Positions 18,285 to 26,946 are shown, numbered from the stretch's first letter. The stretch is 64,000 nt of DNA from Firmicutes bacterium UBA6113 (GCA_002422545.1 DIWF01000005.1:33869-97868), one strand, 5' to 3'. Notes: generated by a model from the sequence alone, not told the origin. Translations and numbers: made by a program.

Positions 18285-18410
18285 ATCTAAACCCGAAAAA
18301 TGGAAGACTCAAATCTATTGGAAATCCTCAATTATATAAATCATTAATCTCAATATCCACCTGAAATAATAATGTTAATCTAGTAGTAAGTTTTATCCAA
18401 CTCACTTGTT

Positions 18411-18468
18411 AAGTCATTTTTGACTTATGCAGCTTAAAAGCGGGCTAAAGTCAAGTTTTTTTTGACTT
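18411..18468. promoter_or_regulatory. pair of AAGTCA/TGACTT palindromes, candidate enhancer for a sigma-54 activator
   Basis: Positions 18411-18426 read AAGTCA-TTTT-TGACTT, and 18448-18468 read AAGTCAA with TTGACTT 7 bases later. The centres are about 40 bases apart. They lie between two divergent sigma-54 promoters, about 125 bases from one and 90 from the other, the usual position for enhancer sites. The PAS-type activator at 19495-21057 is the obvious candidate to bind both and serve both promoters. Confidence 0.65.
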
Positions 18469-18558
18469 GTATTGTAAATTTTGCATAAACTTTTACATTG
18501 AATTGCCATATACAAAATTAAATAGCTGTAATTTTCAATCCAGTGAAGCTGAAATCTT

Positions 18559-18574
18559 TGGCACAGTATTTGCT
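18559..18574 (+). promoter_or_regulatory. sigma-54 promoter of the DMT transporter gene
   Basis: The plus strand reads TGGCACAGTATTTGCT, matching the RpoN consensus with correct spacing. The predicted start near 18586 is about 35 bases before the translation start. With the site at 18269-18284 it forms a divergent pair. The rest of the 18121-18611 gap is AT-rich, with nothing else I recognise. Confidence 0.87.
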
Positions 18575-18620
18575 TATATAGTAGTGACTTATAAAATTAC
18601 TTAAATCGGGGATGAAAATT

Positions 18621-19490
18621 ATGAGCAATAAGCAAAAAGGTATATTATCAGTTCTAATATCAGCTGTTATTTTTGGAAGCATGCCTCTTATGGCAAGAAT
18701 AATCTATGAAGAAAATGGAAATTCCATGAGCCTTACTCTATACAGATTTATGCTGTCTCTTCCTGTCTTATATATTTTAATCCGAAGGAATGTCCGGGAA
18801 GAGGTTAAAATAAATAAAAGTGAACTTACTAAAATAATTCTGGTTGGTATATTCGGTTACAGTGCCACGGCTCTACTGCTTTATACATCATACAACTACA
18901 TATCTACAGGAACAGCAACCACGCTGCATTTCATATATCCTGTACTTGTTATAATAGGTGGAATGGTTTTCTACAAAGAAAAACCGACACTTGCAAAAAC
19001 AGTCAGTGTGATTCTATGTGTGCTTGGTATGATCATGTTCTACAACAGTGATACAAAGCTTAGCATAACCGGTATGATGATTGCATTTGCTTCAGGAGTA
19101 ACATATTCATTTTATATTTTATATATAGAAAAAAGTGATTTAAAAAATATGGGTACTTTTAAGCTTACATTTTATCTTTGCCTTGTTTCATCCATAGTAC
19201 TCTTTGCAGTGTGCATTGCAACCGGAAATCTTGTACTTAACATGACTCTGAAGGGATGGATGTTGTCATTATTATTATCGGTGTCAGTAACACTTGGAGG
19301 CGTATGCCTTTTCCAAAAGGGTGTAAAATTAATAGGTTCGCAAAGCACCTCAGTATTGAGCACTTTTGAACCTATTACAAGTATTCTTATCGGCATATTA
19401 ATTTTTAATGAAAGTTTTAATTTCAGGACAATTTTAGGCTTTATATTCATACTGATTGCAGCGCTTTTAGTAGCATTGTACGAAGAATAA
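18621..19490 (+). CDS. DMT superfamily (EamA) transporter
   Basis: About 289 residues with ten membrane helices in two EamA repeats. The N-terminus GILSVLISAVIFGSMPLMAR and the C-terminal FEPITSILIGILIFNESFNF are typical. The ATG at 18612 abuts GGGG, so the next in-frame ATG at 18621, with GGGGATG at usable distance, is preferred. Such carriers usually export or import amino acids or metabolites. It is driven by its own sigma-54 promoter, divergent from the PanF-like/amidohydrolase operon. Export of a by-product of that pathway is possible but unproven. Confidence 0.88.
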   Translation: MSNKQKGILSVLISAVIFGSMPLMARIIYEENGNSMSLTLYRFMLSLPVLYILIRRNVREEVKINKSELTKIILVGIFGYSATALLLYTSYNYISTGTATTLHFIYPVLVIIGGMVFYKEKPTLAKTVSVILCVLGMIMFYNSDTKLSITGMMIAFASGVTYSFYILYIEKSDLKNMGTFKLTFYLCLVSSIVLFAVCIATGNLVLNMTLKGWMLSLLLSVSVTLGGVCLFQKGVKLIGSQSTSVLSTFEPITSILIGILIFNESFNFRTILGFIFILIAALLVALYEE

Positions 19491-19494
19491 ATGT

Positions 19495-21057
19495 CTACTT
19501 GCAATGCTTTTGAATCAGCCTGTTTGCTTTGGTCTGAGAAATTCCCAGAACCTTTGAAAGCTTGTATGAACTTTTATACTGTGAATAATATTCACGTACA
19601 ATTCTTCTTTCTTCAATTTCCATCATGTCTTTGAGACTTCTGTCAAGAAGACGACAATCTTTATCTTTTCTGTCTCTTGAGCTATTTACAATGCTTATAG
19701 GTAAGTCATGCACCTGCACGGCCTTGCCCTGTGAATTAAGAACCAGAAATTCCACCAGATGTTCCAGTTCTCTTATATTTCCAGGCCATGAGTAGCTAAG
19801 AAGAATTGAAATAGCCTCATTTGTAAAAGTGGTTTTTAAATTGTGCTTAATGTCAAAATGCTTCATAAAGTGGGTTAACAGCATTAGCAAATCTTCTTTT
19901 CTTTCAAATAGTGGTGGCAAAGTCAATGTCACACCTGCAAGCCTGTAATACAAATCCACCCTAAAATCCCCTCTGTCCATGAGCGTCTTCAAGTCTTGGT
20001 TTGTAGCTGCAATAATTCTTGTGTCAACTCTTTTAATGACTACGTCTCCAACAGGAATAAAAGTTTTTTCCTGGACTAGCTCCAGCAGTTTTGTCTGGAC
20101 ATATAGAGGCAACTCACCGATTTCATCCAGAAACAATGTTCCCTTATTTGCAAGTTGAACCAGTCCAACCTTACCGCCCTTCAATGCACCTGTGAAAGCT
20201 CCTGCTGAATAACCGAACAGCTCTGACTCAATAAGCTCCTTGTTGATTGCTGAACAGTTTATTGTTATAAATGGGCCATTCTTTCTGCTGCTACATTCAT
20301 GTATGTATTTCGCTATGCTTGACTTTCCGGTTCCGGTTTGTCCCAGAATAAGCATATTGATTTCCTTGGGGCCGAATTTATCAACTATTTTATATATTGA
20401 TTTCATTTGCGGACTTGTAAAGTTTACTATCTTTGCTTCCTTGTTATAGTTAAGATCTTCCAGTTCTTTTTTGTAGTTATTAAGTTCCTTTTTTACATTA
20501 AACAAATTGTTTTTCAGCTGTTCTATTTCAGTTATATCTCTGCAGTTCTGAACAATATACTTAAGTTCTCCGCTGCTGTCAAATACGGGAGTGCAAGTGT
20601 TCAATATGGTTTTTCCAGGCTTTGTTTTCTGCTCAAAAGTCATGGGACTTTTGTATTTTATTACCTGATCAACATATGTTACATCTGCATATCCGTTTTC
20701 CACAAGATAGTTAACATGTTTTCCCAAGATTTTCTGTTTGGAAACACCATAGTTTTTTTCAAATGAATTGTTGCAAAAAATAGCAATCCCCTTGTTATCA
20801 GTTACAAATATTTCATCGTAGGAAGCATTTATAATAGTTGAATAAAAAGTTGCTTCATCATATTTAGTAAAAATAATAATCGTCATATCATCCAGTTTGT
20901 AACTTCTGGTTGAATATGCTGAAAGCATTGTTTTTATAAATTTCTTTCCTATAATGTTGTTCGTGTTGAGATAAGTCATTGCCGTTCTGTTTGAATTAAT
21001 TATCATCCCATTATTATCTAATATTAAAACTCCGGGAGCAAGAACCGTATCACCCAT
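19495..21057 (-). CDS. PAS-containing sigma-54-dependent transcriptional activator
   Basis: About 520 residues when started at 21057 (AAGGAG upstream). Two PAS-like segments fill the first 200 residues, then a coiled-coil linker leads to an AAA+ domain. The latter has Walker A LILGQTGTGKSSIAKYIH, the contact loop GAFTGALKGGKVG, Walker B GTLFLDEIGELPL and AATNQDLKTLMDRGDFRVDL. A Fis-type helix-turn-helix with LSKVLGISQTKANRLIQKH ends the protein. With no receiver domain, it probably senses a ligand or redox state through PAS. It converges on the DMT gene, next to the divergent sigma-54 promoters it probably drives. Confidence 0.93.
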   Translation of the reverse strand: MGDTVLAPGVLILDNNGMIINSNRTAMTYLNTNNIIGKKFIKTMLSAYSTRSYKLDDMTIIIFTKYDEATFYSTIINASYDEIFVTDNKGIAIFCNNSFEKNYGVSKQKILGKHVNYLVENGYADVTYVDQVIKYKSPMTFEQKTKPGKTILNTCTPVFDSSGELKYIVQNCRDITEIEQLKNNLFNVKKELNNYKKELEDLNYNKEAKIVNFTSPQMKSIYKIVDKFGPKEINMLILGQTGTGKSSIAKYIHECSSRKNGPFITINCSAINKELIESELFGYSAGAFTGALKGGKVGLVQLANKGTLFLDEIGELPLYVQTKLLELVQEKTFIPVGDVVIKRVDTRIIAATNQDLKTLMDRGDFRVDLYYRLAGVTLTLPPLFERKEDLLMLLTHFMKHFDIKHNLKTTFTNEAISILLSYSWPGNIRELEHLVEFLVLNSQGKAVQVHDLPISIVNSSRDRKDKDCRLLDRSLKDMMEIEERRIVREYYSQYKSSYKLSKVLGISQTKANRLIQKHCK

Positions 21058-21238
21058 TGAAGACTCCTTCTGTTTGTATAAATAGTTTGTCAGCAAATAA
21101 AAACAATTATAACATCGTGATGCCATATGTCAACACTTTACATTATGAGTAAAGTATGAAAATAAATTAACCTTTTTAAATTATATCCTTTAATTTTGTT
21201 GGTTAACAACTTTTTTGTCACTAATTAATTGAACAAGC

Positions 21239-21270
21239 AAAAAGACTCACAAATGTAATTTATGAGGCTT
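21239..21270 (-). terminator. rho-independent terminator after folT
   Basis: On the minus strand AAGCCTCATAAAT pairs with ATTTGTGAGTCTT, followed by a short T run. It lies about 45 bases after the folT stop. The rest of 21127-21316 holds only AT-rich sequence upstream of the activator gene. Confidence 0.75.
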
Positions 21271-21316
21271 TAATTGTCTTAGTATTACTTTTTTATACTC
21301 CGCATTCTTAAATAAA

Positions 21317-21847
21317 CTATCTGTACATTTGCACTGTAATCCTTCCTATTGCAGACTTGGAAATGAGATATATGGCGCTAAGCTGCACCGGAATTAAGAA
21401 AGCACATTGTAGTATTCTAGTAAAAAACAATGGCCAGTAAGATGCCCCATATAAGACTGATATCCACAATGTGTTTAAAAACAAACTCAGAATAAGCTGA
21501 TTGATTCCAACAGCACCGGCAATTCTTGCAAGGGATTGCTTTTCATGGAGGAAAATGCCGTATATGGCCCCTGTAAGAAATGCCGTAAGAGTAAATCCTG
21601 GAAAATAAGCTCCGATTGGAAATAAAGCAGCTCCAATAAAATCGGCCACTGCTCCTACAATTCCTCCCTTTACAGGGCCAAGGATCATTGCAGCAATTGC
21701 TATGGGCACAAAGCTGAAGCCTATTTTAATATTCCATGCCGAGATGGATGCAAATCTTGACAACACTATTTCAATTGCTATCAATGTACCCATCATTGCT
21801 ATAGAACTTGTGTCAAATTTAAGATCTCTGGATATTTTTTTGTACAT
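21317..21847 (-). CDS. folT: folate ECF transporter substrate-binding (S) component
   Basis: 176 residues and about five to six membrane helices. The MGTLIAIEIVLSRFASI start and IGFSFVPIAIAAMILGPVKG match ECF-type S components of the folate group. Such proteins bind folate in the membrane and work with a shared EcfT/EcfA module, which is not in this window. The call is supported by a tetrahydrofolate riboswitch just upstream and by neighbouring folate enzymes. Folate scavenging would feed the FolD/Fhs/PanB reactions encoded next door. Confidence 0.9.
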   Translation of the reverse strand: MYKKISRDLKFDTSSIAMMGTLIAIEIVLSRFASISAWNIKIGFSFVPIAIAAMILGPVKGGIVGAVADFIGAALFPIGAYFPGFTLTAFLTGAIYGIFLHEKQSLARIAGAVGINQLILSLFLNTLWISVLYGASYWPLFFTRILQCAFLIPVQLSAIYLISKSAIGRITVQMYR

Positions 21848-21883
21848 AAGTCTCCTTTCATTGTTCCAACTACGAAAGAAGCA

Positions 21884-21988
21884 AGTTAAATAGCGGATGC
21901 GAAACTGTATCGCAAGCTTAAAAGCTTCTCGCCCGAAGGCAACTTCCCATCCTTCGGTACTTAACGCACTGGTTTCTACTCTAATTTA
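21884..21988 (-). ncRNA. tetrahydrofolate (THF-I) riboswitch upstream of folT
   Basis: Read on the minus strand, the leader contains the conserved THF riboswitch blocks in order. These are AGAGTAGA, GCGTTAAGT, GATGGGAAGTTG, a short GGGCGA-AAGC segment, and finally GCATCCGCT. The P1 helix can form between TAAATTAG and CTATTTA at the two ends with one bulge. A strong ribosome site (AAGGAG) for folT follows. It would lower folT expression when reduced folate is plentiful. Bounds are approximate. Confidence 0.85.
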
Positions 21989-21996
21989 TATTTTAA

Positions 21997-22860
21997 TTAT
22001 TTTACAGCAAGCATTTCACATGCTTTTACTGTTTGATCCAAAAGTATTGCTGTTGTAATGGTTCCAACTCCTCCTGCAGCAGGATTCAATGCCTTAACCT
22101 TTCCAAAAGTATTGTCATAATTCACATCACCGCAAATTTTGCCGCTGCTGTCCTCATTGATTCCCACATCTATAACAATTGAGTCTTCATTAAAGAAGTC
22201 CTCATCCATAAATTTTGCTTTACCTATGGCAGCAATCACAACATCTGCTTTCTTTGTCACACTTTTCATATCTTTCGTTTTTGAATGACACATTGTGACT
22301 GTTGCATTTTCATCTAAAAGAAGCATTAAAAGGGGTTTGCCTACCACAAGGCTTCTTCCAGCAACAACTATGTTTGCTCCATTCATAGGTATTTTGTAGT
22401 ACTTAAGCATCTCAACAACTGCCTTTGGAGTACACGGTGCAAAACCCCAGCTATTTCCTTCAAAAATCTTTTCCATATTAAGTGGAGACATGCAGTCTAC
22501 ATCTTTATTAGGATTGATTATGTTGGATATTTTCTCCTGGTCCATATGTTTTGGCAGAGGTCTGAAAAGCATAATGCCGTGAACTTCATCATTGACATTG
22601 GCTTCTTCAATTACACCTATGAGCTCTTCCATTGATGAATCTGCCGAAAGTTCCTTTACTGTTCCTTCAATGCCTAGCATGCTGCAATTTTTTAGTATGC
22701 TTTTTTCATAAAATACATCGTCTTCTCTTGATCCAACTCTGACAATCAGCATTTTAGGAACTATATCATTAACCTTTAAGTTCAATACTCTTTCCTTAAT
22801 ATTTTCCCGTAAGCTATCAACAACAGGTTTTCCTGTTAATTTCAATGTTTCTACAGTCAT
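21997..22860 (-). CDS. folD: bifunctional methylene-THF dehydrogenase / methenyl-THF cyclohydrolase
   Basis: 287 residues, normal FolD length. Family motifs present are the VGSREDDVFYEKSILKNCS region, GIMLFRPLPKHMD, NPNKDVDCMSP, FAPCTPKAVVEMLKYY and the NAD(P)-binding GRSLVVGKPLLMLL. FolD interconverts methylene-, methenyl- and formyl-THF in the cytoplasm. It lies 28 bases after the defective fchA gene and close to fhs and panB, so it links PanB-derived or consumed methylene-THF to formyl-THF. Its cyclohydrolase activity can cover the loss of FchA. Confidence 0.94.
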   Translation of the reverse strand: MTVETLKLTGKPVVDSLRENIKERVLNLKVNDIVPKMLIVRVGSREDDVFYEKSILKNCSMLGIEGTVKELSADSSMEELIGVIEEANVNDEVHGIMLFRPLPKHMDQEKISNIINPNKDVDCMSPLNMEKIFEGNSWGFAPCTPKAVVEMLKYYKIPMNGANIVVAGRSLVVGKPLLMLLLDENATVTMCHSKTKDMKSVTKKADVVIAAIGKAKFMDEDFFNEDSIVIDVGINEDSSGKICGDVNYDNTFGKVKALNPAAGGVGTITTAILLDQTVKACEMLAVK

Positions 22861-22888
22861 ATTACCCTCCTGAGAATAAACATTATCG

Positions 22889-23201
22889 CTAGTTCATACT
22901 CATAGTTTTAAGAACTTTGTTATAGACTTCATCTGCTGCTAAACAACCTTCTTCCACTAACTTTTCTGCCTTTTCTTTCTGTTCTGCGACATAAATTTCA
23001 TCACTTATGGAATATAAATTAATCAGAACATTTAAATAAGCACTGTTAAGTGCAGCTTTTAAACACTGCACCCCTACTCCCACATCGCTGATTATGTTCC
23101 TGGATGATATGTCCTGAATTTCTTGATGCACCGCCGCCTGGAACAGGTTTTTTCGAAGCAAGCTCATGAGCAAATTCACGGCACGATAATTCCGTAAGCA
23201 T
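22889..23201 (-). pseudogene. fchA: fchA (cyclodeaminase/methenyl-THF cyclohydrolase family) with internal deletion and frameshift
   Basis: From the ATG at 23201 (GAGGTG ribosome site) one frame reads MLTELSCREFAHELASKKPV and then PGGGAS, the standard N-terminus of the family. It then stops making sense. The C-terminal 75 residues (from about QDISSRNIISDVGVGVQ onward) are in another frame. The family is normally about 200 residues; here roughly 100 central residues are missing, and the two ends are joined out of frame at the PGGGAS codons. A continuous frame from a GTG at 23209 exists but gives a nonsense N-terminus. The product is almost certainly inactive, and neighbouring FolD can replace its role. 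Confidence 0.8.
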
Positions 23202-23224
23202 AATTTCACCTCAACAAATTGTAA

Positions 23225-23968
23225 TTATTTGTGGTAAACCCTATAATACATCATTGGAACTAATATTCCTCCACCAATGAAATTTCCCAAGGCTACGGGA
23301 ATAAAATTATCAATTATTACTTTGGCTGCGGTTATGGAATGGTCAAAAATTGCTGCCATGGGTAAATAAAACATGTTTGCAACAACGTGCTCGTAGCCGC
23401 AAAGAACAAAAAGCATTACAGGAAACCAGCAACCGAGAATTTTTCCTGTGGTGTCCTTGGCTGTTGTTGCAAACCAAACTCCAAGTGATACCAAAATATT
23501 GCACAATATTCCTTTTGACAAAGATTGCATGAATGTAAGTGATAACTTTGAATTTGCAATTTTTACTATTGTTTCAGAAAGTGCTGTATTGTTGTAAACT
23601 CCTCCAAAATACAAAAGTCCAACAACTATTAATGAACCTATCAGGTTGCCCAGGAATACCTGAAGCAAGCTTTTAGTGTAATCTCCCAGTGTAATTTTTT
23701 TCTGTAGATATGCAAAAGTCATGAGGCAGTTTCCTGTATACAGTTCTCCTCCCACCAAGACTATGAGCATTAATCCAACTGGAAAAACCGCAGCCCTCAA
23801 AAATAAATTTTCATATGTCACCATGAAGCCCTGTGCTCCAAGAGAAATGTAAAGGCCTGCCATTATACTCATTATCATTCGCTTTGGCACAGTCATTGCA
23901 ACTTTATTTTGTGCCGTTACAATCAGTGCCTCCGAAGTTTCTTTAGGCGTTAAACAAACACTGCTCAA
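23225..23968 (-). CDS. focA: formate/nitrite family (FNT) channel, FocA-like
   Basis: 247 residues with six membrane helices. FNT features include GLYISLGAQGFMVT, FPVGLMLIVLVGGELYTGNC, VSLGVWFATTAKDTTGKILG and CGYEHVVANMFYLPMA, the last carrying the conserved histidine of formate channels. The start codon is TTG with AAGGAG 9 bases upstream. Placed between fhs and folD, it most likely moves formate. In a catabolic reading it exports formate made by Fhs running backwards; in a biosynthetic reading it imports formate. A hairpin before it may reduce readthrough from fhs. Confidence 0.9.
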   Translation of the reverse strand: MSSVCLTPKETSEALIVTAQNKVAMTVPKRMIMSIMAGLYISLGAQGFMVTYENLFLRAAVFPVGLMLIVLVGGELYTGNCLMTFAYLQKKITLGDYTKSLLQVFLGNLIGSLIVVGLLYFGGVYNNTALSETIVKIANSKLSLTFMQSLSKGILCNILVSLGVWFATTAKDTTGKILGCWFPVMLFVLCGYEHVVANMFYLPMAAIFDHSITAAKVIIDNFIPVALGNFIGGGILVPMMYYRVYHK

Positions 23969-23995
23969 ATTTCAAGACTCCTTTATTAGATTTTA

Positions 23996-24026
23996 AATTA
24001 AAAGGCTGATTAACAGCCTTTTAATT
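23996..24026 (-). terminator. hairpin after fhs, possible partial terminator
   Basis: AAAAGGCTG-N5-CAGCCTTTT sits immediately after the fhs stop, followed on the minus strand by TTTTAATTT. It could end or reduce transcription into focA. Confidence 0.6.
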
Positions 24027-24028
24027 AA

Positions 24029-25714
24029 TTAGAACAAACCTTTTATTTTCCCATCAACATCAACATCAATATTTTCTGCTGCAGGAACCTTAGGAAGTCC
24101 AGGCATTTTCATTATGTCTCCAGTCAGAGCTACCAGAAATCCTGCTCCAGCAGAAATTGTAATATCTCTTATGGTTATTTTAAATCCTGTAGGTCTTCCC
24201 AGAACTTTAGGGTCATCAGTCAATGAATACTGATTTTTTGCCATACATATTGGAAGATTACCAAATCCCATTTTTTCAAAGTTTGCAATTTCCTTGCTGG
24301 CTTTTGCTGAGAAATCAACTGCTTCTGCTCCATATAGTTTTTTCGCTATGGCAGTTATTTTATCTTTAATAGGCATATCAAGATCATATGCAAACTTCAT
24401 GTTGCTTTCTTTCTCTGAAAGTCTAAGCACTTCACTTGCAAGTTCAATTCCGCCTTCGCTTCCTTTTCCCCACACTTCAGAAAGTGCAACATTTACTCTC
24501 AAATCCTTGCATTTGTCTTTTATGAGGTTAAGTTCTGCCTCTGTATCTGTAGGGAATTTGTTTATTGCAACAACTGCAGGAAGATTGAACACCTGAGTTA
24601 TGTTTTCCACATGTTTTAATAGGTTTGGAAGTCCTTTTTCCAGAGCCTCCAGGTTTTCAGCTCCTAAATCAGCCTTTGCTACCCCACCGTTATATTTTAA
24701 TGCCTTTACTGTTGCTACTATTACAACAGCACTTGGTCTTAATCCAGTTTTGCGGCACTTTATGTCGATGAATTTTTCTGCTCCAAGGTCAGCTCCAAAT
24801 CCTGCCTCTGTTACTGTATAATCTGCAATTTTGCTAGCCATTCTGGTTGCTATTACTGAATTGCAGCCATGTGCTATGTTTGCAAAAGGTCCTCCGTGAA
24901 TGAATGCAGGAGTTCCTTCCAAGGTCTGAACTAGGTTTGGTTTCAATGCATCCTTTAACAAAGCTGCCATAGCTCCTTCAGCCTTAAGTTGTCCTGCTGT
25001 AACCGGTTCACCGCTTCTATCGTAAGCAACAATTATTCTGGACAGATTTTCCTTCAATTCAATTATGTTGTTTGACAAGCAGAACACAGCCATAACTTCA
25101 GAAGCAACAGTTATATCGAAACCATCTTCTCTCACTACACCTTCAGTTTTTCCTCCCAGACCATCAACAATATGCCTTAACTGTCTGTCATTCATGTCAA
25201 CAGCTCTCCTCCAAACTACTCGTCTGGTGTCGATATCAAGTTCATTGCCTTGATGAATGTGGTTGTCAATCATTGCTGCCAACAAGTTGTTTGCTGCCCC
25301 TATTGCATGAAAATCTCCTGTAAAATGAAGATTTATGTCTTCCATTGGTATTACCTGAGCATATCCTCCCCCTGCAGCTCCACCTTTAACTCCGAAAACA
25401 GGGCCCAATGAAGGTTCACGGAGAGCAATAATCGTTTTCTTGCCAAGTTTGGACAGTGAATCTCCCAATCCTATGGTAGTTGTTGTTTTTCCTTCTCCTG
25501 CTGGTGTAGGATTAATTGCAGTAACAAGAATGAGTTTAGAGTTTTCATTATCTTTAAGTTCATTTTGAAGATATCTAAAATCAACCTTGGCTTTGAATTT
25601 ACCATAGTTCTCAACATATTGGTCAGGTATTTCCATTTTCACTGCTATTTTATTTATTACTTCAGGCACTGCCTGCTGTGCTATTTCTATGTCGCTTAAA
25701 AATTTATGAGCCAT
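24029..25714 (-). CDS. fhs: formate--tetrahydrofolate ligase
   Basis: 561 residues, the expected length. The ATP site NPTPAGEGKTTTTIGLGDSL, the family stretch REPSLGPVFGVKGGAAGGGY, and DLAHGCNSV-type FANIAHGCNSVIATRMA are all present. The enzyme joins formate to THF using ATP and is reversible. In purine and amino acid fermenters it runs backwards to make ATP. It lies 44 bases after panB with no terminator, so both are driven by the GntR-controlled promoter at 26753-26781. Coupling to a methylene-THF-handling enzyme rather than to acetyl-CoA pathway genes is notable. Confidence 0.96.
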   Translation of the reverse strand: MAHKFLSDIEIAQQAVPEVINKIAVKMEIPDQYVENYGKFKAKVDFRYLQNELKDNENSKLILVTAINPTPAGEGKTTTTIGLGDSLSKLGKKTIIALREPSLGPVFGVKGGAAGGGYAQVIPMEDINLHFTGDFHAIGAANNLLAAMIDNHIHQGNELDIDTRRVVWRRAVDMNDRQLRHIVDGLGGKTEGVVREDGFDITVASEVMAVFCLSNNIIELKENLSRIIVAYDRSGEPVTAGQLKAEGAMAALLKDALKPNLVQTLEGTPAFIHGGPFANIAHGCNSVIATRMASKIADYTVTEAGFGADLGAEKFIDIKCRKTGLRPSAVVIVATVKALKYNGGVAKADLGAENLEALEKGLPNLLKHVENITQVFNLPAVVAINKFPTDTEAELNLIKDKCKDLRVNVALSEVWGKGSEGGIELASEVLRLSEKESNMKFAYDLDMPIKDKITAIAKKLYGAEAVDFSAKASKEIANFEKMGFGNLPICMAKNQYSLTDDPKVLGRPTGFKITIRDITISAGAGFLVALTGDIMKMPGLPKVPAAENIDVDVDGKIKGLF

Positions 25715-25758
25715 AAATCCTCCGATTACATTAAAGTTATATTTTGCAATAAGATCTG

Positions 25759-26616
25759 TTATTTGGATGTTCCGCCGCCATATAACGAATCAAGTTCGTA
25801 TCCTTCAACTTTTGCATTGAAGCTGTATTCATCTGAAGGGAAAGTTCCTTCCACAGTTTCTTTATGGAATTCATTAAGTCCTTCAACCATTTCTTTTCTT
25901 ATGTTTTTGAACAATTTAACAAATTTAGGTTTAAAGTCCCCGTACATTCCTAACAAGTCTTGTGTAACCAATACCTGACAATCAACATAAGGGCCAGCTC
26001 CTATCCCTAATACAGGAATTTTTACAGCTTCTGTCAATGATTTAGCCACTCCCTTCGGAACACATTCAAGCACTAATGAAAAACATCCCGCTTTCTCCAA
26101 TGCCTTTGCATCTTCTATTAATTGTGTTGCTGATTCTGGTGTTCCTCCTTGAACTCTGAATCCTCCCAGTGAAGTTGCTGTTTGAGGTGTAAGTCCAATA
26201 TGTCCCATTACAGGAATACCTGCTCTAACCATTGCAGCAATAGTTTCAGCCATTTCAACTCCACCTTCGAGTTTTATACAATCGCATCCTGTTTCTTTTA
26301 TCAATCTGTTTCCGTTCATTATTGCTTGTTCTTTACTTACATTGTACGATCCAAAAGGCATGTCACCAACTATGAATGTCTGAGGTGCTCCTTTTACTAC
26401 AGGTCTGATGTGGTGAACCATATCGTCCATTGTAACAGGAGTAGTTCCGCTATATCCAAGCATTATCATTCCAAGTGAGTCACCCACAAGTATTACTTCG
26501 CATTCACTTTCATTTACTATTGATGCTGTCGTGTAATCATAAGCTGTAACGTAAGAAAACTTTTTACCTTCCTCTTTGAACTTCTTGAAATCCATAATTG
26601 TCATTTTCTTTTTCAT
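25759..26616 (-). CDS. panB: 3-methyl-2-oxobutanoate hydroxymethyltransferase (ketopantoate hydroxymethyltransferase)
   Basis: 285 residues. Motifs include SYVTAYDYTTASIVNE, LVGDSLGMIMLGYSGTTPVT, DMPFGSY, CIKLEGG and PVMGHIGLTPQ, with metal ligands and catalytic Glu in the usual places. PanB reversibly transfers a hydroxymethyl group from methylene-THF to 2-oxoisovalerate, giving ketopantoate. panC and panD are absent here; instead the gene leads an operon with fhs and sits beside a ketopantoate reductase and TRAP transporter that share its promoter and operator type. I infer a catabolic, reverse role. A biosynthetic role fed by formate cannot be excluded from sequence. Confidence 0.95.
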   Translation of the reverse strand: MKKKMTIMDFKKFKEEGKKFSYVTAYDYTTASIVNESECEVILVGDSLGMIMLGYSGTTPVTMDDMVHHIRPVVKGAPQTFIVGDMPFGSYNVSKEQAIMNGNRLIKETGCDCIKLEGGVEMAETIAAMVRAGIPVMGHIGLTPQTATSLGGFRVQGGTPESATQLIEDAKALEKAGCFSLVLECVPKGVAKSLTEAVKIPVLGIGAGPYVDCQVLVTQDLLGMYGDFKPKFVKLFKNIRKEMVEGLNEFHKETVEGTFPSDEYSFNAKVEGYELDSLYGGGTSK

Positions 26617-26731
26617 TTTAATATCTCCTTATTTGATATTTTATTTTAAAACGATTTATAATCGTTTTCCTTGCTGAATAAAAAAATTAGATAATTTGAT
26701 TTTATAAGAATTCTAAAATGATACTTTAGCT

Positions 26732-26744
26732 GTGGTATTACCTC
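26732..26744. promoter_or_regulatory. FadR/GntR-type operator overlapping the panB transcription start
   Basis: GTGGTATTACCTC, with a GGTA-T-TACC core of the kind bound by FadR-subfamily GntR proteins. On the minus strand it begins 9 bases after the -10 box, so a bound protein would block transcription. An almost identical site has the same position at 31131-31143. Confidence 0.72.
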
Positions 26745-26752
26745 TTAAAGAC

Positions 26753-26781
26753 ATTATATATAGTCCAGCTAAAGTTGTCAA
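26753..26781 (-). promoter_or_regulatory. sigma-A promoter of panB-fhs
   Basis: On the minus strand TTGACA (26776-26781) and TATAAT (26753-26758) are separated by exactly 17 bases, a full consensus match. Transcription would start near 26746, about 130 bases before panB. The 26617-26981 gap holds this promoter, two operators and the panE terminator; the remainder is AT-rich. Confidence 0.88.
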
Positions 26782-26883
26782 CTATATTTATTGTTTTAAT
26801 TATTACTTTTTGTTGATTTTTCAGCCATCGATTGATACTTTATTGACAAACTTAAAAAACCTACAAAATACAGAATGAATCTT

Positions 26884-26896
26884 GTGGTATTACAAC
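26884..26896. promoter_or_regulatory. second, distal GntR-type operator upstream of panB
   Basis: GTGGTATTACAAC repeats the core of the proximal site 152 bases upstream of it. The TRAP operon has the same arrangement with 149-base spacing. Two sites at this distance would allow looping by one regulator. Confidence 0.62.
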
Positions 26897-26946
26897 TAGG
26901 CAATATTCTCATCTTTAAAACAGCTTCATTTTTAAATATCCACAAA

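Noticed and set aside
22889..23209. A continuous 106-residue frame starting at GTG 23209 as an intact small gene
   Set aside because: Its first 35 residues resemble nothing, while the other frame gives the true family N-terminus with a better ribosome site; it is a deletion product.
25345..25356. A further GGTATTACC match to the GntR operator
   Set aside because: It lies inside the fhs coding region, lacks the flanking GTG and T-rich context and any promoter, so it is probably chance.
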